64,000 nucleotides of DNA from Nocardia higoensis (lineage in GTDB: Bacteria; Actinomycetota; Actinomycetes; Mycobacteriales; Mycobacteriaceae). This document shows, one piece after another, positions 1-7,987 of the stretch. Made by a program: the position numbers and the translations under genes. Within the stretch, counting starts at the first letter, position 1. Each line of letters opens with the position of its first letter. The stretch covers positions 1,364,001 through 1,428,000 of the forward strand of contig NZ_JADLQN010000001.1 of assembly GCF_015477835.1 (NCBI RefSeq), read 5' to 3'. Under the pieces are notes generated by a model. The model saw only the letters and a program-made list of their open reading frames with translations. It was not told the DNA's origin and did no database searches.

Positions 1-77
1 CCCGGCCCGAGTTCATCGGCCAATCGGGCAGCGGCGTCGCGTAATTGACGCTGTTCAGCGGTCAGACGGACATCCAT
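1..77 (-). CDS. acyl-CoA dehydrogenase, N-terminal fragment (runs off left edge)
   Basis: The reverse strand from position 77 opens with ATG and reads MDVRLTAEQRQLRDAAARLA, the typical first helix of FadE-type acyl-CoA dehydrogenases, which desaturate acyl-CoA with FAD. Only about 25 residues are in the window. The start lies inside the 3' end of the decayed acyl-CoA synthetase gene: the ligase frame, read through its stop, would end at 55. The two were therefore translationally coupled members of a lipid-degradation operon. Whether the rest of the gene is intact cannot be seen. Confidence 0.6.
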   Translation of the reverse strand, partial: MDVRLTAEQRQLRDAAARLADELGP

Positions 78-546
78 GACGCTCCTTCAGTACTCGGCGC
101 AGCACCTTGCCCTAGGGCAGGCGGGGAATCTCCGGGACGAACACGATCCGGCGCGGTTTCTTGTAGGTGGCCAGTCGGCTGCCGACCAGGTCGACGAGTT
201 CTTCCTCGGTGACCGGCTCACCCGCGTGGACCGCGGCGATCACCGCCTCGCCGTCGGCCGCGTCGGGCACGCCGAAGACTGCGCAGTCAGTGGCGAGCGC
301 GTGCACGACCTCGTCGTTCTTCCACGCTGGGCTGATGAGCACGACCGCCGAGCCGAGCCGCCAGATCGCCAGCACGGCGACGACGAGCTCCGGCCGGTTG
401 GACGACATCAGCGCCACCCGGTCACCGGCCCGGACACCGCGGAGGGCGAGGTCGGCAGCCAGGCCGGCGGCGAGTTCGTCGAGTTCGAGGCGGCTGTAGG
501 AGCGCTCCTCGAAGACGAGGGCGATGGATTCGCTCCCAACAGGCAT
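55..546 (-). pseudogene. AMP-dependent acyl-CoA synthetase, internally deleted with a premature stop
   Basis: The frame from about 546 (an upstream ATG also exists at 612) shows the N-terminus of an acyl-CoA/AMP ligase: ALVFEERSYS, then GVRAGDRVALMSSNRPEL and AVLAIWRLGSAVVLISPAWK. It jumps directly to the extreme C-terminus: CAVFGVPDAADGEAV, then YKKPRRIVFVPEIPRLP. All nucleotide-binding motifs (TSGTT, YGxTE, TGD) are missing, so roughly 300 residues have been deleted in frame. A TAG codon (111-113) interrupts the final conserved segment, which would continue GKVLRRVLKERHG into the next gene. The remnant cannot be a functional ligase. Confidence 0.85.
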
Positions 547-585
547 TTGAGATGATCCCGTCTCGTGGGTGAGACCGCGTGCTAC

Positions 586-985
586 CCGGGGCGGCTCGAG
601 GTTCGCCGCCATCTCGACAGCTCGGGCGGTTTCCTCGACGCCGCCGCCGTCCGGGCCTTCGTCGGCCGGGACGGGCGCGGCGAGGCATACGTGTGCGGGC
701 TTGATGCGTTCATGGAGATGGTCGAGAACGCGCTGCCGGAGCCGGGCGCGGTCTACAGCGAGCGGTTCGGGACGCCCGTGCCCGCACCGCCGGTGTCGGC
801 CGACCCGATCGCCTGGGGCGCCGCGGGCGTCTCGCCGGAAATCGGCCCGTCCAGCACGGATACGTCGGTGTCAGCGACAACCCCGTCCGCGACTGCCGCA
901 CCACCGCCCACGGGCGAGACCGGCATCGTGACGATCCTGCTCCACCGCAAGAAGAAGACGGTGCCGCGCCGAACAATTCGGTTGC
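586..985 (+). pseudogene. KshB-like ferredoxin/flavin reductase fragment
   Basis: The + strand frame reads RRHLDSSGGFLDAAAVRAFV, then AYVCGLDAFMEMVENALPE, YSERFGTPVPAPP and, after a Pro/Thr-rich linker, TILLHRKKKTVP. This is the end of the NAD-binding domain (normal motif YxCGP, here CGL) and the first strand of a C-terminal plant-type 2Fe-2S domain, as in 3-ketosteroid 9-alpha-hydroxylase reductase (KshB) and phenylacetate/oxygenase reductases. The FAD domain and the cysteine cluster are absent and the frame then degenerates. It is a truncated relic, convergent with the ligase relic. Confidence 0.7.
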
Positions 986-1019
986 TCGAGTGCTGGTGGT
1001 TTCGGCTAAGGTAACCGCT

Positions 1020-1067
1020 ATGTCGAGCCCCGAGGCATCCAAGGTTGGGCTTTCGGTCACGCCGTAA
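1020..1067 (+). CDS. putative leader peptide of the chloramphenicol exporter
   Basis: A 15-codon ORF (MSSPEASKVGLSVTP) starts 171 bases upstream of the exporter, with AAGG eight bases before its ATG. Its stop codon lies inside a hairpin (GGGCTT 1047-1052 with AAGCCC 1066-1071). Leader peptides whose stalled translation opens the downstream ribosome site are known for antibiotic-inducible chloramphenicol exporters and acetyltransferases. Expression of this ORF is inferred only from position and structure. Confidence 0.5.
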   Translation: MSSPEASKVGLSVTP

Positions 1068-1122
1068 GCCCCTGAATCACCGAGTTCGTGAGCCCAGCAG
1101 TTTCGCTGCGCGGGGGAACTCG
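1046..1122 (+). promoter_or_regulatory. candidate attenuator with mutually exclusive hairpins
   Basis: TGGGCT (1046-1051) can pair with AAGCCC (1066-1071) or with AGCCCA (1091-1096). AGCCCA also lies in the left arm of a larger stem closed by CGAGTTC (1081-1087) and GAACTCG (1116-1122), with an inner GCAG/CTGC stem (1097-1100/1106-1109). Such alternative pairings between a leader ORF and an antibiotic-exporter gene fit translational or transcriptional attenuation. No folding energy was computed. Confidence 0.5.
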
Positions 1123-1190
1123 CGCGCTTTCGGTGGCGCCGACGGTTGTGACGAGACGTTTCCTTTCGTTCTCTCACCTCGGAGCTCTCG

Positions 1191-2363
1191 ATGCCTCTCG
1201 CGCTCTACCTGCTTGCCACGGCGGTCTTCGCCATGGGTACTTCCGAATTCATGCTCGCCGGCCTGGTCCCGGACATCGCCGCAGGCCTCTCCGTGTCTGT
1301 CGGCGCGGCAGGCTTGCTCACCTCTGCTTTCGCCCTAGGCATGGTCGTCGGGGCGCCGTCGATGGCGGTGCTGGTGCGACGGTGGCCCGCACGAGCGAGT
1401 CTGTTGGTGTTCTTACTGGCCTTCACAGCAACGCATGTCGTCGGCGCTCTCACAACGAGTTTCGGCGTGCTGCTGGCGACCCGGGTCGTCGCTGCCGTGG
1501 CGTACGCGGGATTTCTCGCCGTGGCGATCAGTACGGCGTCCACCCTCGTCGCGGCCGATCGGAAAGGACGTGCCCTGGCGGTGCTGCTTTCGGGTACCAC
1601 GCTGGCCACTGTCGCCGGAGTTCCCGGCGGAGCGATGCTCGGCACCCTGCTCGGCTTTCGAGCAACGTTCTGGGCGATCGCCCTGCTGTGCCTCCCCGCT
1701 GCGTTCGGCATCCTGAAGGGGGTCCGGTCGCACATCGAACTGACCACAGCAGGCTCTCCGGCAACCCCACCACTGCGCACGGAGCTCGCCCAGCTGGCGA
1801 TGCCCCCAGTAGTCCTGGTCATGCTGCTCGGCGCCCTGGTGAACGCGGCCACCTTCGCGACGTTCACCTTCTCGGCGCCGATCGTGACCGAGGTCGCCGG
1901 CCTGGCAGAACTCTGGATTCCTTTCGTGCTGATGATCTTCGGTGTCGGGGCATTCAGCGGCGTCACGGCAGCAGGACGGCTTTCCGATCAGCGTCCCGGC
2001 ATCGTCATCGCCGTTTGTGGGCCGTTGCTGTTGCTCGGCTGGATCGCGACGGCAATCCTGGCTGATCGACCGGCGGCGCTGCTGCTCCTGGTCTTCGCGC
2101 AGGGTGCGCTGTCGTTCGCGGTGGGCAGCACCCTGATCGCGCGGGTGCTCTACGAGGCGGCAGGCGCACCGACCATGGCCGGGTCGTATGCCACTGCCGC
2201 ACTCAATATCGGCGCAGCCGCCGGACCGATCGTCGCGGCGGCGACTCTCGCTACCGGTGCCGGTGACCTCGGGCCGGTGTGGGCGAGCAGCCTCCTGGTC
2301 GCACTCGCACTGGTCATCGCACTGCCACTACTGCGAGTTGTCGCGCCCGTCGCGGCTGAGTGA
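1191..2363 (+). CDS. cmx: Cmx/CmrA-type MFS chloramphenicol exporter
   Basis: A 390-residue, 12-helix major facilitator. Its opening residues (MPLALYLLATAVFAMGTSEF, then MLAGLVPDIAAGLSVS) and the LTSAFALGMVVGAP segment are characteristic of the actinobacterial Cmx/CmrA/CmlR chloramphenicol-efflux family, within the DHA1 (12-TMS) drug:proton antiporters. The RXXXR-like cytoplasmic loop (RRWPAR) and the long TM4/5 proline-glycine motif (VAGVPGGAMLG) are present. GGAG precedes the ATG by about seven bases. The gene stands alone between two decayed regions, preceded by the leader/attenuator at 1020-1122. Substrate specificity is inferred from family resemblance. Confidence 0.8.
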   Translation: MPLALYLLATAVFAMGTSEFMLAGLVPDIAAGLSVSVGAAGLLTSAFALGMVVGAPSMAVLVRRWPARASLLVFLLAFTATHVVGALTTSFGVLLATRVVAAVAYAGFLAVAISTASTLVAADRKGRALAVLLSGTTLATVAGVPGGAMLGTLLGFRATFWAIALLCLPAAFGILKGVRSHIELTTAGSPATPPLRTELAQLAMPPVVLVMLLGALVNAATFATFTFSAPIVTEVAGLAELWIPFVLMIFGVGAFSGVTAAGRLSDQRPGIVIAVCGPLLLLGWIATAILADRPAALLLLVFAQGALSFAVGSTLIARVLYEAAGAPTMAGSYATAALNIGAAAGPIVAAATLATGAGDLGPVWASSLLVALALVIALPLLRVVAPVAAE

Positions 2364-2388
2364 TTCCGCGACCGCGTCGGTCGTCTGA

Positions 2389-2660
2389 TCACGCGGCCCC
2401 GTGCTGGTCCAGCAGCGGTGGTGGACGATATCGCGGTTGGTAGTCCGCGACGCGGATCGGACTGCCGACGAGCCGGTGATCCCCCGCCCGGATCACGACA
2501 TCCGGAGTGGCTTCAAGCGCCTCGGGCAGTTCTCGGACGGCGGCGGCCGGGATGCCCAGCGGTCGTAAGCGCGGCGGCATGATAGTTCAGCTGCGACAGC
2601 ATGACCTCGTAGAGCGAGACGTCGATCTGACCGCCGCGGCCACCTTCGACCGGCGGGCAC
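2389..2660 (-). pseudogene. CaiB/BaiF class III CoA-transferase fragment
   Basis: Two pieces of a class III CoA-transferase lie in adjacent frames. Upstream is GGRGGQIDVSLYEVMLSQLN (mid-protein) and then, after a frame change near 2570, LRPLGIPAAAVRELPEAL, ending in DHRLVGSPIRVADYQPRYRP (C-terminal). About 140 residues that normally separate them are gone and the N-terminal half is absent. The family moves CoA between carboxylic acids. This is a non-functional relic, consistent with the decayed lipid genes around it. Confidence 0.75.
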
Positions 2661-2785
2661 CGATCCGCTATCGTCTACACCATGGGCGAGAGCATAATTC
2701 TTTTCCAAAGCGATTGACAATTTCGCGAGACTGACGATCTCACGTCAGCCGTCCCACAGACGACCCCCACCGCCGGCACCTGATC

Positions 2786-2802
2786 GGAGAATATCATTCT
2801 CC
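2786..2802. promoter_or_regulatory. palindromic operator upstream of TetR gene
   Basis: GGAGAAT-ATC-ATTCTCC is a perfect 7-bp inverted repeat around a 3-base centre, 120 bases before the TetR start at 2923, in an AT-rich patch of otherwise GC-rich DNA. The half-site and core (GAGAATATCAT) recur upstream of the acyl-CoA ligase at 44,395. It is the probable binding site of a TetR-type regulator, possibly the adjacent one. Confidence 0.55.
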
Positions 2803-2922
2803 TTATATGCGTAAGTCATTTCTGAAACGCTGGCGCGCACACGAGGTGCCTCCCTTGTGATATGGGGTTATCCGTTACAGTGCATTCATGTTCTCTTCAC
2901 ATCACCAGGGCTGGAGGCGCCC

Positions 2923-3573
2923 GTGACCAGCCCGAGCGAGCAGCCGGCCTGGAAAGAGCGCGCCGTCGAGCGTTCCCTGCGGACCGCCAAGCTTCGCGCC
3001 GAACAGCGCGTCCAGCGGTTCCTCGACGCAGCTCAGGCGATCATCACGGAGAAGGGCAGCACGGATTTCACCGTGCAGGAGGTCGTCGACCGCTCCAAGC
3101 AGTCACTGCGCAGCTTCTACCTGCAGTTCGACGGTAAGCATGAGCTGCTGCTCGCGCTGTTCGAAGATGCGCTCGGCCGCACGGCGGACCAGTTGCGCGC
3201 CGCCGCCGACGGCGAGGCCGAGCCGTTGGACAAGCTGAGGGTCACCGTGGAGTTGCTGTTCGAGTTGTGCAGGCCCGATCCCGGCGCGCAGCGTCCGATG
3301 TTCACCGATTTCGCCCCCCAGCTACTGGTGAGCCATCCCAGTCAGGTGAAAGTCGCGCATGCGCCGATGCTGGCGCTGTTCACCGAACTGATGGAAGAGG
3401 CCGCCGCCGCGGGCGCGCTGCGCGAGGGCGTCGATCCGCGTCGCGTCGCCGCGATGGTCATCCAGACGGTCATGTTCACCGCGCAGTCGGCGACCGGCGA
3501 GGAGGATCAGCGGCCGATCACCGCCGCGGAGATCTGGGACTTCTGCGCGCACGGATTCACCTCCGGTAAGTGA
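2923..3573 (+). CDS. TetR/AcrR family transcriptional regulator
   Basis: A 216-residue regulator. The start chosen is GTG 2923, with GGAGG six bases upstream. The N-terminal helix-turn-helix reads AEQRVQRFLDAAQAIITEKG and then FTVQEVVDRSKQSLRSFYLQ, followed by FDGKHELLLALFEDAL, the standard TetR linker. The C-terminal half is the helical ligand domain, with no assignable ligand. The recognition helix is slightly unusual (SKQSLRSFYLQF rather than SxGTLYxHF). It is followed by a strong hairpin (3594-3624). An operator-like palindrome lies upstream at 2786. The targets are unproven but may include lipid genes carrying the same motif. Confidence 0.85.
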   Translation: MTSPSEQPAWKERAVERSLRTAKLRAEQRVQRFLDAAQAIITEKGSTDFTVQEVVDRSKQSLRSFYLQFDGKHELLLALFEDALGRTADQLRAAADGEAEPLDKLRVTVELLFELCRPDPGAQRPMFTDFAPQLLVSHPSQVKVAHAPMLALFTELMEEAAAAGALREGVDPRRVAAMVIQTVMFTAQSATGEEDQRPITAAEIWDFCAHGFTSGK

Positions 3574-3593
3574 GCACCTGAATCGAGTCCGAT

Positions 3594-3624
3594 GGCGGGG
3601 CAAGTCGTTCGAGCCTGCCCCGCC
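3594..3624. terminator. hairpin between convergent genes
   Basis: GGCGGGGCA (3594-3602) and TGCCCCGCC (3616-3624) form a perfect 9-bp stem with a 13-base loop, just after the TetR stop and before the convergent relic at 3638. There is no U-tract, which is common for actinobacterial terminators. Confidence 0.55.
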
Positions 3625-3637
3625 CGCACTCCGCGCA

Positions 3638-4651
3638 TCACCCGACCGGAAGCAGGTCGGCGGCGACCTGCGGCACGAGCGTGGCGCCGCTGCGGAAGAT
3701 CTCCGTCGAGCCGACCGTGAGCGACGACGCCGCCGCCGCGCTCAGCGCCTGCGCCTTGAACGCCAGCGCCGCCATGCTGAGCCGATGCAGCACCGGATCC
3801 ACCCGATGCTCGGGCGGGGACGACCAGTCCTCGCCCCACACCACGACCTCGACGCCGCCGTCGCGCAGCGCCTCGAGCACCCCGCGGTGCGCCCGCGAAT
3901 CCCGTTGGCAGACAGCGCTGGCGATGCCGAGCGCATCGGGTCTGCGCCCCTGCCCGCTCGCGGAGAGCACCGACTCCAAGTCGAGCACCTCTGCGCCGAG
4001 GATGCGCAGCGGGCGGGAGTCGGCCAGATCCGCGACCAGAACGGTCACCTCCCAGCCGGCGATCGCACGGTCGAACAGCCATCCACCGGCGTGCTCGACA
4101 ACGTCGATGATGCTGGTCCCGACGATGTCGAGCCGGTAGCGGGTGGTTCCGTGGCCGGAGCGAAGTCCCGGGCCAGCGCCCGAGTGTATTCCTCGAACAC
4201 CTTCGCCAGCGGGGTCGTGCAGCGGCGCGTCGGGTTGCAGGTTCTCCACCAGCATCACCACGAAGGTGCCGACCAGCTCCGGTGAGCGCTGGATGCGTTC
4301 GGCGACCCGGCCGATCTCGACGAACAAGTCCCCGGTCAGGTCGGCCTGGGACAGATCGTCGGCGTCCTTGGCATCGAGAACAGCATGCAGCAGTTGTTCC
4401 TTGAACGGGAAGTGGTGCAGCAGTCCGGCCGGGCTGACACCGGCCTCGCGCGCGACCATCGCGACAGTGGTGTTGCGCCAGCCGTTCCGGGCGAGCAGTG
4501 AGGCACAGGGGCGAGGAGCTGTCCCGCGGAACACCTGTCGGCTGGAACCAAGTGAACACACAGTAGGTTGGTTTCGCGGCTGTGACAAGAGTCTCATGGC
4601 GTGGCGAAACTGTTCACCGCGTTCGCGTCGCACACCCTTGTGAAACTTCAC
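3638..4651 (-). pseudogene. frameshifted TetR regulator fused to an unrecognised C-terminal protein fragment
   Basis: The N-terminal part shows a TetR DNA-binding domain: LLARNGWRNTTVAMVAREAG, then GVSPAGLLHHFPFKEQLLHA. Around 4,205-4,235 the TetR sequence continues only in the neighbouring frame (PLAKVFEEYTRALARDFAPA), so a frameshift is present. The open frame then reads into a different protein segment (DIVGTSIIDVVEHAGGWLFD, then ILGAEVLDLESVLSASGQGR and VVVWGEDWSSPPEHRVDPVL) whose function I do not recognise. The upstream start region is also abnormal (RQVFRGTAPRPCASLLARNG). Most likely a deletion joined two neighbouring genes. An expressed hybrid is possible because the frame is open. 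Confidence 0.6.
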
Positions 4652-4806
4652 GAGGAGAACATCATCATGCTTTCATCTGCTGCTCGGTTCCGCGTGAGCC
4701 ATTGCGTCCGAACGCCTTCTTCTCCTACAGCGATGATCTCATTACCGCGCTGCTCGGCGCTGCCGACCGGCGCCTCGACCACACCCGAACTCCCACGGAG
4801 GTCATG

Positions 4807-5487
4807 ATGTCGGTTCCGATCAGCAGTGCTTCGTTGTATCCGTTGGGTGGTTTCGGCCCGCCGAAGGACCGGCGCGGCAGCGCCCGAGGTAGTCTCGGCC
4901 TGCCCGCGGGCACCGAGGTGTTCTCGGCCGACAATCACATCTCCCTGGCGCACGACATCTTCTTCGAGCGCTTTCCCGCGAGCCTTGAGGACCGCGCAAC
5001 CCGCGTCTGGTACGAGGGCGGCGCCTACCAGCTCGGCCGCAAGGGAAAGTCGTTCCTGCCCGGCGATTTCAGTCACGTGCTCACGCAGTACGACCCACTG
5101 GACGGGTCGGGCAGCGCCAACTGGTGGGAGCCCGCGGGCGCTCACCGCGCGGGAGATGTTCGACTGCAACTTCTTGAACAAGGTCGTCACGAACGCGAGG
5201 CCGAGACCGCCAAGTACGCGCTGGCCTGCGCCCGGAACCGCCCTACCGACACCATCTTCATGCAGCAGGTCTTCTTCGAGATCATGAAGCAGCAGCAGGG
5301 CGAGTACCTGGGCAGCCTGCTCAGCGGCTTCTTCGAGTCGTTGGGTGGTCACATCCACGCCGACGACGACGAGCTCATGCTGGACAAAGCCTTCGACAAC
5401 GGGCTGAACGAGTCGGTCGAGGACAACGACTCCCGATTCCCGCCCGAGTTCCGGCTCAGCAAGTCCGCGCGTGAGGAGCGGGAGTGA
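4807..5487 (+). pseudogene. amidohydrolase / enoyl-CoA hydratase deletion fusion
   Basis: The first ~105 codons (from ATG 4807) are the start of a TIM-barrel amidohydrolase: GTEVFSADNHISLAHDIFFE, then FPASLEDRATRVWYE and GKSFLPGDFSHVLTQYDP. Near 5,117 the sequence switches to the C-terminus of an enoyl-CoA hydratase/isomerase: ALTAREMFDCNFLNKVVTNA in one frame, then ETAKYALACARNRPTDTIFM and DNDSRFPPEFRLSKSAREER in another. Between them both genes have lost most of their length, and at least two frameshifts are present. The ancestral order was hydrolase, hydratase, CoA-transferase. The fusion end overlaps the next relic by GTGA. Confidence 0.75.
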
Positions 5488-6979
5488 GCACAGATCCGCC
5501 GCTGGACGGCTGCACGGTCGTCGCCCTGTCCCCCGGCATCGCCGGAGCCTACTGCACGCGCTTGCTTCGCGACGGTGGCGCGCGGGTCGTGAAAGTCGAA
5601 GCCCCAGCAGGTGATCCGCTCCGCCGCTGGAGTGCGTGGGGGGCCGTGATTCCCTCGGGTCAGGACGGCGCACTGTTGGCGTACCTGTCCGGCGGCAAGC
5701 ACTCGGTGGTCGCCGATCCGGCGCGGCGCGCGGACCTACGAGATGGTCGAGACGCTGTTGGACGGAGCCCATGTGGTGGCCCTGCACGCACGTCCTGGCC
5801 ATGCTCGGAGCAGAGGTCGTCCACTCGGGTCCGCCGCTCGTCCGGACGGCACCCGGCTCATCGCGGGCGTGCCGAACACCGAGGACCAGTGGTGGGAACG
5901 CTCCTGATCTTCTCTGGTCTCAACACCGGCAAGAAGAGCATCACGATCGACTGGCGCGACGAACGCGGCCGCGGTCTGCTGCGTCGGCTGGCGGCCACGT
6001 GCGATGTGGTGGTGGAGAACTACACGCCTCGCGTCATGGAGCAGATCGGCCTCGATTACCCGTCCTACCGCGCCCTGCGCCCCGACGGGATCATGGTGCG
6101 CATGCCAGGTTTCGGCCTCACCGGACCATGGCGCGACAACCCCGCCTTCGCGTACGTCATCGAAGACACTCGGGCATCACCGGACTCACCGGCCATCCCG
6201 ACAGCAATCCGGTGCAGCCGTATTCGATCGGCGACCCGAATGCGGGCATCCACGCGCTGAACGCGCTGCTCCTCGCCCTCGAACACCGACGGTCGACCGG
6301 CGAGAGCGTTCTCGTGGAGGCGGCGATGGTCGAGGCGGCACTCAGCGTGGCAGCCGAACAGGTGATCGAGTACTCCGCCTATGGCGCGCTCCTGCGGCGG
6401 GACGGCAATCGGGGACCCGAGGCCGCTCCGCAGAACCTCTATCGCACCGCGGGGGCCGACGAGTTCGGCGGGCGTGATCGGTGGGTCGCCATCGCGGTCG
6501 CCACCGACGCCCAGTGGCGCTCGCTACGCGAGGCGCTCGGTAATCCCTCCTGGGCATCGGATCCGGAGTTGGACAGCGCGGCCGGGCGACGATGGCGACA
6601 CGACGAGATCGACGCCCGGCTCAGCGCGTGGTGCGCCGAGCACACCGACAACCAGGTCATCGAATCGCTCTGGCCCGCGGGCATTCCGGTCGCCAAGGTG
6701 CTGCAACCGCACCGACAGGGCGAGATCTCGCAGCTGGAAGCGCGCGGCTTCTACGAGACAGTCGAGCATCCGGTCCTGCCAGCGGCCCGGCACAGCACGC
6801 TTCCGGCCCGATTCTCCGCCGGCCCCGCCCGACTGCACCGCGGTCACGCGCCGCTGCTGGGGGAGCACACCACCGAAGTGCTCGCCCAGCTCGGAGTCGA
6901 TGCGGTGGAACGTGCCGACCTCGAGTCGGCGGCCGTGGTCGGCGGTGTACCGAGCGTGGCCGAACGGTCCGCCCGCTGA
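5484..6979 (+). pseudogene. two-domain CaiB-type CoA-transferase with multiple frameshifts
   Basis: The relic starts with GTG 5484 and LDGCTVVALSPGIAGAYCTR, then RLLRDGGARVVKVEAPAGDP. Recognisable segments then hop between all three frames: TYEMVETLLDGAHVVAL near 5,740, LAMLGAEVVH near 5,800, DGTRLIAGVPNTEDQWWERS near 5,855, NTGKKSITIDWRDERGRGLL from 5,925, and ITGLTGHPDSNPVQPYSIGD after 6,170. At least five frame changes are needed. The tandem arrangement (a second LAMLGAEVV start) shows it was a fused double CoA-transferase of about 750-800 residues. The last 270 codons are open, but no intact protein can be made. Confidence 0.85.
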
Positions 6980-6998
6980 CCACACCACAGGAATGCTG

Positions 6999-7523
6999 TC
7001 AGGACCAGGCGGTCACCAGCGGGCCTTCGACACCACTGATCAGACAGTCGCCGACCCCGGTGCATTGGAACTGCATCTCTGCCCGGACCTTGTGCACCGG
7101 CGAGTAGATCATCGGAGTCCAGAAGGTCGTCCACTCCGGGTGATCGGGGTAGGAATCACCGCCGATGCCATCTTGGAAGACGAAGACCTGCTCGTACCCG
7201 GTGTCCTGCACAGCCCTCATCACCATCGGAATCTGCGACATGGTCCACCCGCGGGGATAACGGACCCAGCGGGCCCAGTTCGTCTTACATGTCGGCGACC
7301 ATCGAACATCGAGTCGGCCGACCTCGGTCTCCGTGGTCACAGTGGTGTAAGCATCGGCCCCGCATCCGGATGTCCTGGGATCCTGCCCGGAGCAGTAGTC
7401 GCCGTAGCAGTTCACCGGTTCGGCCGTAGCCGTGCCGCTCACCGCGATCGTGGCGCCGAACGCGAGCCCGAGCGTCGCCGTCATCGCCACCAGTACTCGC
7501 CGGACCGTCCTGAGTGTGCCCAT
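6999..7523 (-). CDS. secreted DUF2690 protein
   Basis: A 174-residue product from ATG 7523. It has a Sec signal peptide (positively charged RTVRR, then VLVAMTATLGLAFGATIAVS, cleavage near TATAEP), followed by the DUF2690 pattern of paired cysteines: CYGDYCSGQDP, SGCGADAYTTVT and WSPTCKTNWARWVRY. Family members are small actinobacterial exported proteins of unknown function. Two further C-terminal cysteines (QFQCTGVGDC) suggest an extra disulfide. An upstream in-frame ATG (7568) would add 15 residues but spoil the signal peptide. It abuts the CoA-transferase relic convergently. Confidence 0.75.
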   Translation of the reverse strand: MGTLRTVRRVLVAMTATLGLAFGATIAVSGTATAEPVNCYGDYCSGQDPRTSGCGADAYTTVTTETEVGRLDVRWSPTCKTNWARWVRYPRGWTMSQIPMVMRAVQDTGYEQVFVFQDGIGGDSYPDHPEWTTFWTPMIYSPVHKVRAEMQFQCTGVGDCLISGVEGPLVTAWS

Positions 7524-7734
7524 TCTCCGCGACCTTTCGTCACAAGCCCCGCCGCACAGTGATTGCACAACGACGTATCATCCAGTATCGCGGGCCGTCA
7601 GGTCCGGCACAGTCCGCCGAACAATCGACGCAGGCTGCATGCACCGGGTGTTCTTCGCAGTACCCCGAAGTCATCGACCGGTCCGGACAATCACGGCCTC
7701 ACGCGCCTGAGGCGAGCACGGAGGGCGTTCCGTC

Positions 7735-7909
7735 GGGAATCAGCCCCCTCTGTCTCGGAGTCTGCGAGTCCATCGCGCCCGACATCTTCGAAGTGGATGA
7801 TTCCGGCGATATGGTCCTGTTGCGGGAACACGTCACCACCAGCGCGCACGCTGATGTCGAAGCGGCGCTTGCGAGCTGCCCGACCCTCGCGTTGCGCCTC
7901 GAGCTCTGA
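7735..7909 (+). pseudogene. 3Fe-4S ferredoxin, truncated N-terminus
   Basis: The frame contains the distal two thirds of a P450-type single-cluster ferredoxin: CLGVCESIAPDIFEVDDSGD, then MVLLREHVTTSAHADVEAAL and the terminal CPTLALRLEL cysteine. The first cluster motif, normally C-x5-C, is shortened to C-x3-C, and the usual start (M..VD..KC) is missing. Upstream codons look random. It is probably a relic of an electron donor to a P450, though a translated short form cannot be ruled out. Confidence 0.55.
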
Positions 7910-7987
7910 CGGACCGCGGCCGTCGCGACACAGCCATCCGCTGCGCGGCACGGAAATTCCGAGCAGGGCGCATGGGAGAATGGCGGC

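Noticed and set aside
1205..1966. 253-codon minus frame opposite the exporter
   Set aside because: An antisense shadow of the MFS gene: Ala/Ser/Thr-rich without a domain.
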